Source: SXOA01 sp051004015 (GTDB lineage Bacteria; Planctomycetota; Planctomycetia; Pirellulales; Pirellulaceae). From it: 64,000 nucleotides of DNA. The notes beneath the pieces were generated by a model, which saw only the letters and a list, made by a program, of their open reading frames with translations, made no database searches and was not told the origin of the DNA. The translations under genes were made by a program, and so were the position numbers. Below are positions 34,661-42,301 of this stretch, piece after piece (within the stretch, counting starts at the first letter, position 1; each line of letters begins with the position of its first letter). Location: the NCBI GenBank assembly GCA_051004015.1, contig JBPCKT010000081.1, positions 7,980 to 71,979 on the forward strand. The letters run 5' to 3'.

Positions 34661-37201
34661 ATGCGTACCCCAATCCGTTTCTTCAGCCTGCTTCTCAGCG
34701 CCGCTGCCGGCGTTCAATTAGTGGGCAGTTCTACTGCGTTCGCTCAGGCCCCTGCCGCCAAGGTCACTTACGACGACAACATCCGGGCGATTTTCAAGGA
34801 GCATTGTTTCGCCTGCCATGCGCAGGAGCGGAACAAGGGGGGCCTGACGCTCGATACCTACCCCAAAGTGATGGCCGGCGGCTCCAGCGGCGAGGTGATT
34901 CTGACCGAGGACGTGGAGAACTCGCGCCTTTATGCGCTGGTCAGCCACAAAGAGAAGCCGCAAATGCCGCCGATGCAGGACAAGCTGTCCCAGGCCAAGA
35001 TTGACCTGATCGGCAAGTGGATCGAGCAGGGCTCGCCGGAGAACGCCGGGTCGAAGATCGCGGCTCCCAAGAAGAAGAATCCGGCCCTGATGAGCGGCAG
35101 CGTGGCCGGCAAGCCGACCGGTCCGGCAGCGATGCCCGAAGGACTGCTCAAGCAGCCGGTCGTTTACACTCCCCGCGCCGGCGCGACGACGGCTTTGGCG
35201 GCCAGTCCTTGGGCACCGCTGGTGGCGGTGGCCGGGCAGAAGCAGATTTCGCTCTACAACACGGATACGTTGCAACTCCTCGGCGTGCTGCCGTTCCCGG
35301 AAGGCATTCCTTACGTTCTTCGCTTCAGCCGCAGCGGCACGGTGCTTCTGGCCGGAGGCGGACGCGGCGGGCATAGCGGCAGCGTGGTGCTGTTTGACGT
35401 GAAGACGGGCAAGCGGATTGCGAAAGTCGGCGAAGAACTGGATGCGGTGCTGGCGGCCGATATTTCCAACGATCATTCGATGGTTGCCTTGGGGGGCCCG
35501 AGCAAAATCGTCCGTATCTTCTCCACCGAGAGCGGGGAAATGCTGTTCGAAATCAAGAAGCATACCGACTGGATTTACTCCGTTCAGTTCAGCCCCGACG
35601 GCGTGTTGCTGGCGACGGCCGACCGCAGTGGCGGCCTGTTTGTGTGGGAATCGGCCACGGCGCGGGAGTATCTCAGTCTCCGCGGCCATAACGGCGCGGT
35701 CTGCGACGTCAGTTGGCGGCTGGATAGCAACGTGTTGGCCAGTGCGGGCGAGGACACCACCGTCAAACTGTGGGAAATGAATGACGGCAACCAGATCAAG
35801 AGCTGGGGGGCTCACGGTGGTGGCGTGTTCTCTGTGAACTATGCCATGGACGGACGCCTGGTTTCAGCCGGCCGCGACAATACGGTCAAGAGCTGGGCCG
35901 GAGACGGGGCTGCTCAGAAAACATTCCCTGGATTTCCCGAGCCTGCCCTACGAACGGTCTTCTCGCATGACGGCAAGCGGGTCATCGGCGGCGACTGGGC
36001 CGGCAACGTCCGCGTTTGGGACGCTGCCGAGGCCAAGGAAGTCGGCTTGATTCCCGCCAATCCGCTGACGGTGGCGATGGCGGTTGAGGCGAAGAAGGCT
36101 GATGTCGTCGCCAAAACGCCTCCCGCTCAAGCGACCGGCGCGGAAGCGGCTGCCGCTCAGCAGGTGGTGGTGGCGAAAGACGCGGCTCTCAAGGCGTCTA
36201 CCGAAAAACTGACGGCTGCCACCGCTGCCGCGACGAAGTCGGAAGCGGATCGCGTAGCGGCCGTGGCTGCCGCGGCCGTGGCGACCGCGGCCGTGAAGAC
36301 CGCGACCGATGCGAATACCGTTGCGGTGGCGGCCTTGAAAGTACCCACCGATGAGAAGGCGGCGGCTGATGCGGTGTTGGCGGCGAAAACTGCTGCGGCT
36401 AAAGCTGCGGCGGACGTGGCGGCTGCCGATAAAGCGGCGTCCGACAAGGCCGCTGCCGATAAGGCCGCGGATGCAGCGGCTCAGGCCGAGAAAGCCGGGA
36501 AGTCCGCTGCAGCTTCTGCCGCTGCCGAAGCGGAGCGAGTGGCCGCTGACGCAGTCGTTGCGCAGAAGGTGGCGGCTCTGAAAGTCGTCACCGATGCCGC
36601 CGCCGTCGCCAAGACCGCGCTTGATACGGCAAATGCAAATCTCGTGGTAGCGAATAAGGCGGTGGAAACCATGACGGCTGCTGCAACAACCGCCACCGTC
36701 GCCATGACCGCGGCCAAAGCGGAGCTCGATGCCGCCACCAAGGCCAAGACGGAGGCCGATGCGGCTTATGCCGCCAAGAAGGCCCCTGCCGACGCTGCGG
36801 CTGCCGCCCTCGCCGCTGCTCAGGCTGCTGTGACCGCTGCCGAGGCCGACAAGGTGGCTTTCGATCTGGCCACCGGAAAGCTCGACGCGGCGATCAAGGC
36901 TGCACAGGATCAGCTTGCGGCCAAGACCCCAGCCATGACGGCCAGCGAAGCCGAGCGGGTTGCTGCCGCCACTGCCGCCGCCGCCAAAGCCGCTGCATCC
37001 AAGGCCGTCGTGGACAAAATCGCCGCGCTCCAGGCGGAGCTGGTCAAAGCGATGGGCGAGCAGAAGGCCGCCGACGATGCCGCCGCCGCCAAAACTGCCG
37101 CCGCCACTGCCGCCAAAGCGGCCGTCGATGAGACGCAGGAAGCCCTCGACAAAGCGGCCGCCGAGCGGAAGGCCTTTGCGGAAGCTTATGAGCAGAAATA
37201 A
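34661..37201 (+). CDS. Cytochrome c-WD40 protein with Ala-rich coiled C-terminus
   Basis: 846 residues. Signal peptide to about residue 29. A planctomycete cytochrome domain follows (IFKEHCFACHAQERNKGGL, residues ~46-64). WD40 blades span about residues 165-470 (VYSVQFSPDGVLLATADRSG, VSWRLDSNVLASAGEDTTVK). The last ~365 residues are almost only Ala, Lys, Asp, Glu, Thr and Val with heptad-like spacing (AAAKAAADVAAADKAASDK), predicting a long coiled coil or rod. Last gene of the redox operon; probably exported electron carrier with protein-binding surface. The tail is unusually long. Confidence 0.85.
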   Translation: MRTPIRFFSLLLSAAAGVQLVGSSTAFAQAPAAKVTYDDNIRAIFKEHCFACHAQERNKGGLTLDTYPKVMAGGSSGEVILTEDVENSRLYALVSHKEKPQMPPMQDKLSQAKIDLIGKWIEQGSPENAGSKIAAPKKKNPALMSGSVAGKPTGPAAMPEGLLKQPVVYTPRAGATTALAASPWAPLVAVAGQKQISLYNTDTLQLLGVLPFPEGIPYVLRFSRSGTVLLAGGGRGGHSGSVVLFDVKTGKRIAKVGEELDAVLAADISNDHSMVALGGPSKIVRIFSTESGEMLFEIKKHTDWIYSVQFSPDGVLLATADRSGGLFVWESATAREYLSLRGHNGAVCDVSWRLDSNVLASAGEDTTVKLWEMNDGNQIKSWGAHGGGVFSVNYAMDGRLVSAGRDNTVKSWAGDGAAQKTFPGFPEPALRTVFSHDGKRVIGGDWAGNVRVWDAAEAKEVGLIPANPLTVAMAVEAKKADVVAKTPPAQATGAEAAAAQQVVVAKDAALKASTEKLTAATAAATKSEADRVAAVAAAAVATAAVKTATDANTVAVAALKVPTDEKAAADAVLAAKTAAAKAAADVAAADKAASDKAAADKAADAAAQAEKAGKSAAASAAAEAERVAADAVVAQKVAALKVVTDAAAVAKTALDTANANLVVANKAVETMTAAATTATVAMTAAKAELDAATKAKTEADAAYAAKKAPADAAAAALAAAQAAVTAAEADKVAFDLATGKLDAAIKAAQDQLAAKTPAMTASEAERVAAATAAAAKAAASKAVVDKIAALQAELVKAMGEQKAADDAAAAKTAAATAAKAAVDETQEALDKAAAERKAFAEAYEQK

Positions 37202-37213
37202 ATGGCGCGCTTC

Positions 37214-37350
37214 TTAACGCAAAGGCGCGAAGACGCCAAGGCGCAAAGAAGAGGGGAAGAAGTCAGAAAAGGATTTCATATCCCATCTATCCTCTTCTTC
37301 CTTCTTTCTTTCTCCCTTTGCGACTTCGCGTCTTTGTGCCTTTGCGTTAA
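37214..37350. repeat. MITE-like palindrome TTAACGCAAAGGCGC...
   Basis: Terminal arms TTAACGCAAAGGCGCGAAGA and TTTGTGCCTTTGCGTTAA pair over about 40 bases; the centre is AG-rich on one side and CT-rich on the other (GAAGAGGGGAAGAAG / CTCTTCTTCCTTCTTTC), so the whole 137-base element folds on itself. Starts 13 bases after the upstream stop. Confidence 0.8.
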
Positions 37351-37437
37351 ACGGAGTGACCTATGCGGTGATGCGCGGCCTCAAGTTCCCAAGCTGGAAG
37401 TACACAGCATTTTGGTGGTAGAATTGGAGTAAATACA

Positions 37438-37467
37438 TGAGTACTTAGTACTCAGTACTGAGTACTA
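37438..37467. repeat. AGTACT tandem words downstream of the cytochrome-WD40 gene
   Basis: TGAGTACTTAGTACTCAGTA followed by CTGAGTACT. Same word family as 34564-34610. Confidence 0.65.
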
Positions 37468-37544
37468 TGAGCCGCTGAGGACGATAAGTCTCCCAAAGCG
37501 CACCTTCTAGCTCGCTGTTCCCCTTGCTTTTCCCCCTGATTTTC

Positions 37545-37574
37545 TTGACCGCAGTTTCCCTGCCGGTCTATAAT
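37545..37574 (+). promoter_or_regulatory. Sigma-70-type promoter of the Ser/Thr kinase gene
   Basis: -35 TTGACC at 37545-37550, spacer of 18, and perfect -10 TATAAT at 37569-37574. The kinase start codon is about 200 bases downstream, leaving a long leader. Confidence 0.5.
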
Positions 37575-37777
37575 GAGCGAGAACAGTTGAGTGGCACAAT
37601 TCACGCAGCTTCTCTATTCCAACGCCTGTTTCCAGGCTCCCGCTGACGCTACGTAACGAACACCTTACCCGGTGCCATTCTACCGGACGATTATAGAACT
37701 ACCAAAGATGTCCTAGGCCGCCAAATCCCGCCCATTTTCGGGCGGAACGGGCAGCGGGGACATTCCATGCATGGCGA

Positions 37778-40663
37778 ATGAGCGACAGCGACCAAAAACA
37801 CCAGGCGGCTGAAGGCGGCGGCGTAGCAGGGGCACCAACAGCCCGCGGCGACTCCGTTTCTACGCAGGTCGCCCTCGACGTTTTTGCCGGCAGCACCTCG
37901 CCAATCTCCGGTGGGTCCAGCGGCAATATTCAGGACGTTGCGCTGCCAACCGACAAAACGGTCATCTCCAAGCGGCTCCTTTCCACCGATCCGGTTCCGC
38001 CCGTCCCATCGACGTCGCAGTCGCTGGGCGCGGCTTTGGTCGGAAAAAAATTCGGCAACTACGAGCTGGCGGAGTTCGTCGGCGGCGGCGGCATGGGAGC
38101 GGTCTTTCGCGCCATCGATACGAGCATGGGCCGCACCGTGGCCGTGAAGGTCCTCTCCCGCGACCAAACGGACGAAGAAACGATCCGCCGCTTCCGCAAC
38201 GAGGCCCACAGCGCCGCCCGGCTCGACCATCCGAACATCGCCCGTGCCTACTACGTCGGCGAGCACGAAGGCTGGAATTTCATCGTCTTCGAGTTCGTGC
38301 AGGGAACTAATCTCCGCGACCTCGTGGAGAAGCAGGGCCCGCTGCCGGTCGCGCAAGCCCTGAACTACACGCTGCAAGTCGCTCAGGCCCTTGATCACGC
38401 CGCCGGACGAGACGTGGTCCACCGCGACATCAAACCCTCCAACGTGCTGGTGACTCCCGAGGGGGAGATTAAGCTTGTGGACATGGGCCTGGCCCGGTTG
38501 CATCACGTGGAATCGTCCTCCGACGATTTGACCGCCAGCGGCGTCACGCTCGGCACGTTCGACTACATCTCCCCGGAACAGGCCCGCGACCCGCGGATGG
38601 CCGACTCGCGGAGCGACATCTACTCGCTGGGTTGCACGCTCTATTTCATGCTCGCCGGCCGGCCGCCGTTCCCGGACGGCACGGCGCTGCAGAAGCTCCT
38701 CTGGCACAGTGGCGAGGACCCGCCCGATCCGCGGCTCTTCCGCCCGGAGCTCCCCACGCAAGTCATCCGCTTGTTGGAAAAGATGCTGGCCAAACGCCCC
38801 GCGCAGCGGCCGCAGTCTCCCCGCGAACTGATCAGCGGGATTGCCGCCGCCGCCGACGAATTGGGGTTCGCGGGATTCGGACAAGGACATGTCGCGGCGT
38901 TTCCCGTCCCCGCGGGTCCCTCCGGCTGGTCGCGGGCGGGCAGCATCCTGATCCCCATCGCGGCGCTTGTGCTGCTCATCATGCTCGTGGATGCGTGGCG
39001 TCCCCAATCCGGCACCAACGATATCTCGCTCCGTCCCAAGCTGGTCGAAGCGATTCCGGTTGCGGATAAGACCAGCAAGGGCGGCAAAGTCACTCCCGGA
39101 GCCGGGGACACCAAGACCAATGCAGGGGCAACTTCGCCCGCGGAAGCATCCAAGTCAGGAACATCCCAGGCAGAGCAGACTGGGGGCCGTGTAAATTCCG
39201 TCCCTCCGATGACCTCCGCAGAGCCGCCGATTGAGCCGGCCTCAACTACCCTCACCAAGAATGGCGGTGACGCCCTCACGCCGTCGGCGGCGGAAATCGC
39301 GGCAGCGCCTCCAGAATCTGCGGTAAAGTCGCAGGAAGGGGCTGCCGGCCTGGCTGCCGCCGCTCCTATGACCGCAGATCTCCGCGCCGAGCCGGCGGAG
39401 GCCGCCTCCGTCTCGTCGTCCACAATTCCTCCCGCCGGCGCGGGCAGGCCAAAGATCGCCCGCCTCGTTGTCCGGCCGGACGGCAAGCCGCTGACCGCAC
39501 TCGCGCCCGATCAGGAGCTCGTCCGTTCTTTCGCTCGCGCCTGCCAACGGGCGGCTGAACTGGGCATTCAAGACATTGAGTTGCAGTTCACGGGGGAGTT
39601 GCTGGAGAAGCCGCTGGAGCTCGCTGTTTCTCGCTTGACCATCCGGGCCGCGACGGGCCATAAGCCGGTCATCGTGTTCCGGCCCCAGTCGCCGGAGCCG
39701 GAAAGCGACAAGCAGATGATCCGGCTCAGGTGCGGCAGTTCGGGCAAGATTCTGATTCAAGGAGTGGAACTGCGGATGGATCTGCCCACCGAGCCGTCGT
39801 TCGGTTGGGCTCTGTTCGCCATTTATCAGATGCAGACGATTGAGCTGACGGACTGCGTGCTCACCATCAAGGATGTTGGCTCCGCGGGCGTGCCGATGCA
39901 ACAGCAGGTGGCGTTCTTCGCCCTCCAGCCGCGGCAAATCACGGATGCGATGAAGATGATGGAGGACGACATGCGGATGATTCCGGCCATGGGCGTCAAC
40001 CTCAGCCGCTGCCTCGCCCGCGGGGATGCCACGTTCCTGATGGCCACCGAGGAAAGCCCGCTGAAAATGGTCTGGACCCAGGGGCTGCTCGTCACCAGCA
40101 AACGCCTGCTGGAAACGGGAGGCTCGCCGTTGCGGCCCAGCGAGTTCGGCCGGCTCGATATCGACCTCGATCATGTTACCGCGGTCATTCCGCAAGGGCT
40201 TTACTCCATGAAGCGAAAAACGGGAAACGCGTATCAGCTCAAGGCCGACATCCGCTGTCGCAACAGCCTGCTGCAAACGAGCGCTCAGGCCCCGCTCTTT
40301 GAATTCACGGACTTGCCCGCGATTGAAGACGTGCAGCTCGCCTTCGCGGGAGAAGGCAACCTCTATCCCACCACCAAGGGCATCTTCCTGCGGTTCAAGC
40401 CCTTGTCGCGCGGGGAGCCGAGCGTCGATTTCCCGCAGGAGTCGCGTCCGCGTTGGTCCAGCGAGGAACGGTCCACCGCCGGCTTTACCTGGCAGAATCC
40501 CGCGGCCATGGAGAGCATCTCAGCGCATCGGCAGGTGCCCAAGAACTTTCTGCTGCATCCCGACTCTCGATACCAAGCCGGCGTTGACCCCGACGTGCTG
40601 CCCGAGCCGAGCGAGCCGATTGAGAAAGTAGCCGAGCCGGCGGACGAAGGGGACGAGAGCTGA
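37778..40663 (+). CDS. Membrane-anchored Ser/Thr protein kinase (PknB-like)
   Basis: 961 residues. A ~85-residue N-terminal tail precedes a Hanks-type kinase domain: glycine loop GGGGMGAVFRA near residue 103, catalytic Lys in VAVKVL, HRDIKPSNVL near 216, metal motif DMG in place of DFG (~235), and GTFDYISPEQAR. One membrane helix (ILIPIAALVLLIMLV) near 389-405. The ~550-residue external part begins with a Ser/Thr/Pro-rich linker; the segment LELAVSRLTIRAATGHKPVI looks like right-handed beta-helix repeats. Likely senses an envelope signal; downstream PQQ/DUF genes may be targets or merely neighbours. Confidence 0.9.
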   Translation: MSDSDQKHQAAEGGGVAGAPTARGDSVSTQVALDVFAGSTSPISGGSSGNIQDVALPTDKTVISKRLLSTDPVPPVPSTSQSLGAALVGKKFGNYELAEFVGGGGMGAVFRAIDTSMGRTVAVKVLSRDQTDEETIRRFRNEAHSAARLDHPNIARAYYVGEHEGWNFIVFEFVQGTNLRDLVEKQGPLPVAQALNYTLQVAQALDHAAGRDVVHRDIKPSNVLVTPEGEIKLVDMGLARLHHVESSSDDLTASGVTLGTFDYISPEQARDPRMADSRSDIYSLGCTLYFMLAGRPPFPDGTALQKLLWHSGEDPPDPRLFRPELPTQVIRLLEKMLAKRPAQRPQSPRELISGIAAAADELGFAGFGQGHVAAFPVPAGPSGWSRAGSILIPIAALVLLIMLVDAWRPQSGTNDISLRPKLVEAIPVADKTSKGGKVTPGAGDTKTNAGATSPAEASKSGTSQAEQTGGRVNSVPPMTSAEPPIEPASTTLTKNGGDALTPSAAEIAAAPPESAVKSQEGAAGLAAAAPMTADLRAEPAEAASVSSSTIPPAGAGRPKIARLVVRPDGKPLTALAPDQELVRSFARACQRAAELGIQDIELQFTGELLEKPLELAVSRLTIRAATGHKPVIVFRPQSPEPESDKQMIRLRCGSSGKILIQGVELRMDLPTEPSFGWALFAIYQMQTIELTDCVLTIKDVGSAGVPMQQQVAFFALQPRQITDAMKMMEDDMRMIPAMGVNLSRCLARGDATFLMATEESPLKMVWTQGLLVTSKRLLETGGSPLRPSEFGRLDIDLDHVTAVIPQGLYSMKRKTGNAYQLKADIRCRNSLLQTSAQAPLFEFTDLPAIEDVQLAFAGEGNLYPTTKGIFLRFKPLSRGEPSVDFPQESRPRWSSEERSTAGFTWQNPAAMESISAHRQVPKNFLLHPDSRYQAGVDPDVLPEPSEPIEKVAEPADEGDES

Positions 40664-40692
40664 TTGCTCGGCGAATTCAACTATGGGTGCCG

Positions 40693-40714
40693 CGCCCACG
40701 GCTTTGCGTGGGCG
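40693..40714. terminator. Hairpin after the kinase gene
   Basis: Stem CGCCCACG / CGTGGGCG with loop GCTTTG, 29 bases after the kinase stop. No T-run follows, so it may be a REP-like hairpin rather than a true terminator. Confidence 0.45.
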
Positions 40715-40819
40715 TGCTCATTCTCTCACCCGCAGTGTCTTAGCGGCGCTCTTACCGGCGTGGACGCGGGGCCTAAGCTCAGCCATATTGTCTGATGCTC
40801 GCCTCCAGGAGATGAACCC

Positions 40820-42253
40820 ATGCGCCGCTCTGTTTCGCTGATTCCGTACCTGCTTCTTATCGCTGTGGCATGTACGGCCATTGCTGCCGAGCCCAATCAG
40901 GATGCGCTCCCGGCCAACCTCGGCACTCGCAAGACGGGCGTCGATTGGCCGACCTTCCTCGGCCCCACCGGCGACGGAAAATCGCCCGAGAAAGGCATCC
41001 TCACCAAATGGCGAGCCGGGTCCGCCCAGCAGCCCGGCCTCAAACTCGTCTGGTCGAAACCCCTCGGCATCGGCTACGACCCCCCCACCATCAGCCGCGG
41101 GCGACTGTTCCAGTTCGACCGCTTCGGCGATAAAGCCCGGCTGTACGCCCTCAACGCCGAGACCGGCGCGCCGCTTTGGAAGTATGAATACGCCACCGAT
41201 TACGAGGACCTGTACGGCTACAACAACGGCCCCCGCTGCTCCCCCATCACGGATGGCAGCCGGGTCTATGCCTACGGCGTGGAAGGGATGCTGGTTTGCG
41301 TCAGTGCCGATAGCAGCAAGGAAATCTGGAAGGTCAATACGTTCAAGGACTTCGGAGTTGTCCAGAATTTCTTCGGCGTCGGCTCCGCGCCCATGCTTGA
41401 AGGGGACCTGCTGCTGGTCATGGTCGGCGGCAGCCCGCCGGCGTCGCAGCGAGTTCCCCCCGGCCAGCTCGACCGGGTCGAAGGGAACGGCAGCGGCATC
41501 GTGGCCTTCGACAAGCACACCGGCAAGGTCCGCTACAAAATCACCGACGAATTGGCCAGCTACTCCAGCCTGAAGACCGCCACCATCGCCGGCCGCCGCT
41601 GGGGCTTCGCCTTCTGCCGTGGCGGGCTGGTCGGTTTCGAACCGGCGACCGGCAAGGTCGATTTCCACTACCCCTGGCGGGACGAAAGCCTCGAAAGCGT
41701 CAATGCCAGCGTCCCCGTCGTCCACGACAACCAGGTCTTCATCAGCGAGACCTATGGCATCGGCAGCTCGCTGCTTGAAGTCGCCCCCGGCACCCACAAG
41801 CTGCTCTGGAAGGATGACGAAAACAAGCGGGCCAAGGCGATGCAGGCCCACTGGAACACCCCCATCTATCACGACGGCTATCTCTACGGCTGCAGCGGCC
41901 GGCACCTCAGCAACGCCGACCTCCGCTGCATCGATTGGAAGACCGGCAAGGTGCAGTGGAAAGTGCCCGACCTCACCCGCACCTCCCTCACCTACATCGA
42001 TGGCCACTTCCTCTGCCTGGCCGAAGACGGCACCCTCAGGCTCTTCAAAGCCGACTCCGAGGCTTACATCGAAGTCGCGTCCCTCCCGCTCGTCCCCAAA
42101 CCTGCCGGCCCGCGGTCAGTCGGCGAAGGTTCGACCGCTGCCGAGGTTGACCGCGACCCCTTCTGGGCCGCGCCCGTTGTCTCCCACGGTCTGATGTACG
42201 TCCGCGGCGGCGGCAAGCTCTACTGCTACGAGCTTATCCCCGAGAAGAAGTGA
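40820..42253 (+). CDS. Exported PQQ-like beta-propeller protein
   Basis: 477 residues with signal peptide (MRRSVSLIPYLLLIAVACTA). Propeller blades: VDWPTFLGPTGDGKSPEKG, ALNAETGAPLWKYEYATD, GVEGMLVCVSADSSKEIWKV, CIDWKTGKVQWKVPD and LCLAEDGTLRLFKADSE. This is the planctomycete outer-membrane-biogenesis-BamB/PQQ repeat family, of unknown ligand; no alcohol dehydrogenase active-site motifs are seen. Lies between the kinase and a DUF1549/1553 gene. Confidence 0.85.
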   Translation: MRRSVSLIPYLLLIAVACTAIAAEPNQDALPANLGTRKTGVDWPTFLGPTGDGKSPEKGILTKWRAGSAQQPGLKLVWSKPLGIGYDPPTISRGRLFQFDRFGDKARLYALNAETGAPLWKYEYATDYEDLYGYNNGPRCSPITDGSRVYAYGVEGMLVCVSADSSKEIWKVNTFKDFGVVQNFFGVGSAPMLEGDLLLVMVGGSPPASQRVPPGQLDRVEGNGSGIVAFDKHTGKVRYKITDELASYSSLKTATIAGRRWGFAFCRGGLVGFEPATGKVDFHYPWRDESLESVNASVPVVHDNQVFISETYGIGSSLLEVAPGTHKLLWKDDENKRAKAMQAHWNTPIYHDGYLYGCSGRHLSNADLRCIDWKTGKVQWKVPDLTRTSLTYIDGHFLCLAEDGTLRLFKADSEAYIEVASLPLVPKPAGPRSVGEGSTAAEVDRDPFWAAPVVSHGLMYVRGGGKLYCYELIPEKK

Positions 42254-42301
42254 CTTAATGGTTTCTTCCTTGACGAGAAGATATCCGACTTGAAGGCGAC
42301 G

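Larger units (their letters stand above)
37202..37777. other. Intergenic region between cytochrome-WD40 and kinase genes
   Basis: 576 bases holding a 137-base palindrome (37214-37350), AGTACT words (37438-37467) and a good promoter (37545-37574). No supported coding region. Confidence 0.6.

Noticed and set aside
36157..36747. Ala-rich frames opposite the cytochrome-WD40 tail
   Set aside because: They merely mirror the GCN-rich repeats of the sense strand.
37202..37432. 76-residue frame after the cytochrome-WD40 gene
   Set aside because: It lies almost wholly within the self-complementary 137-base palindrome.
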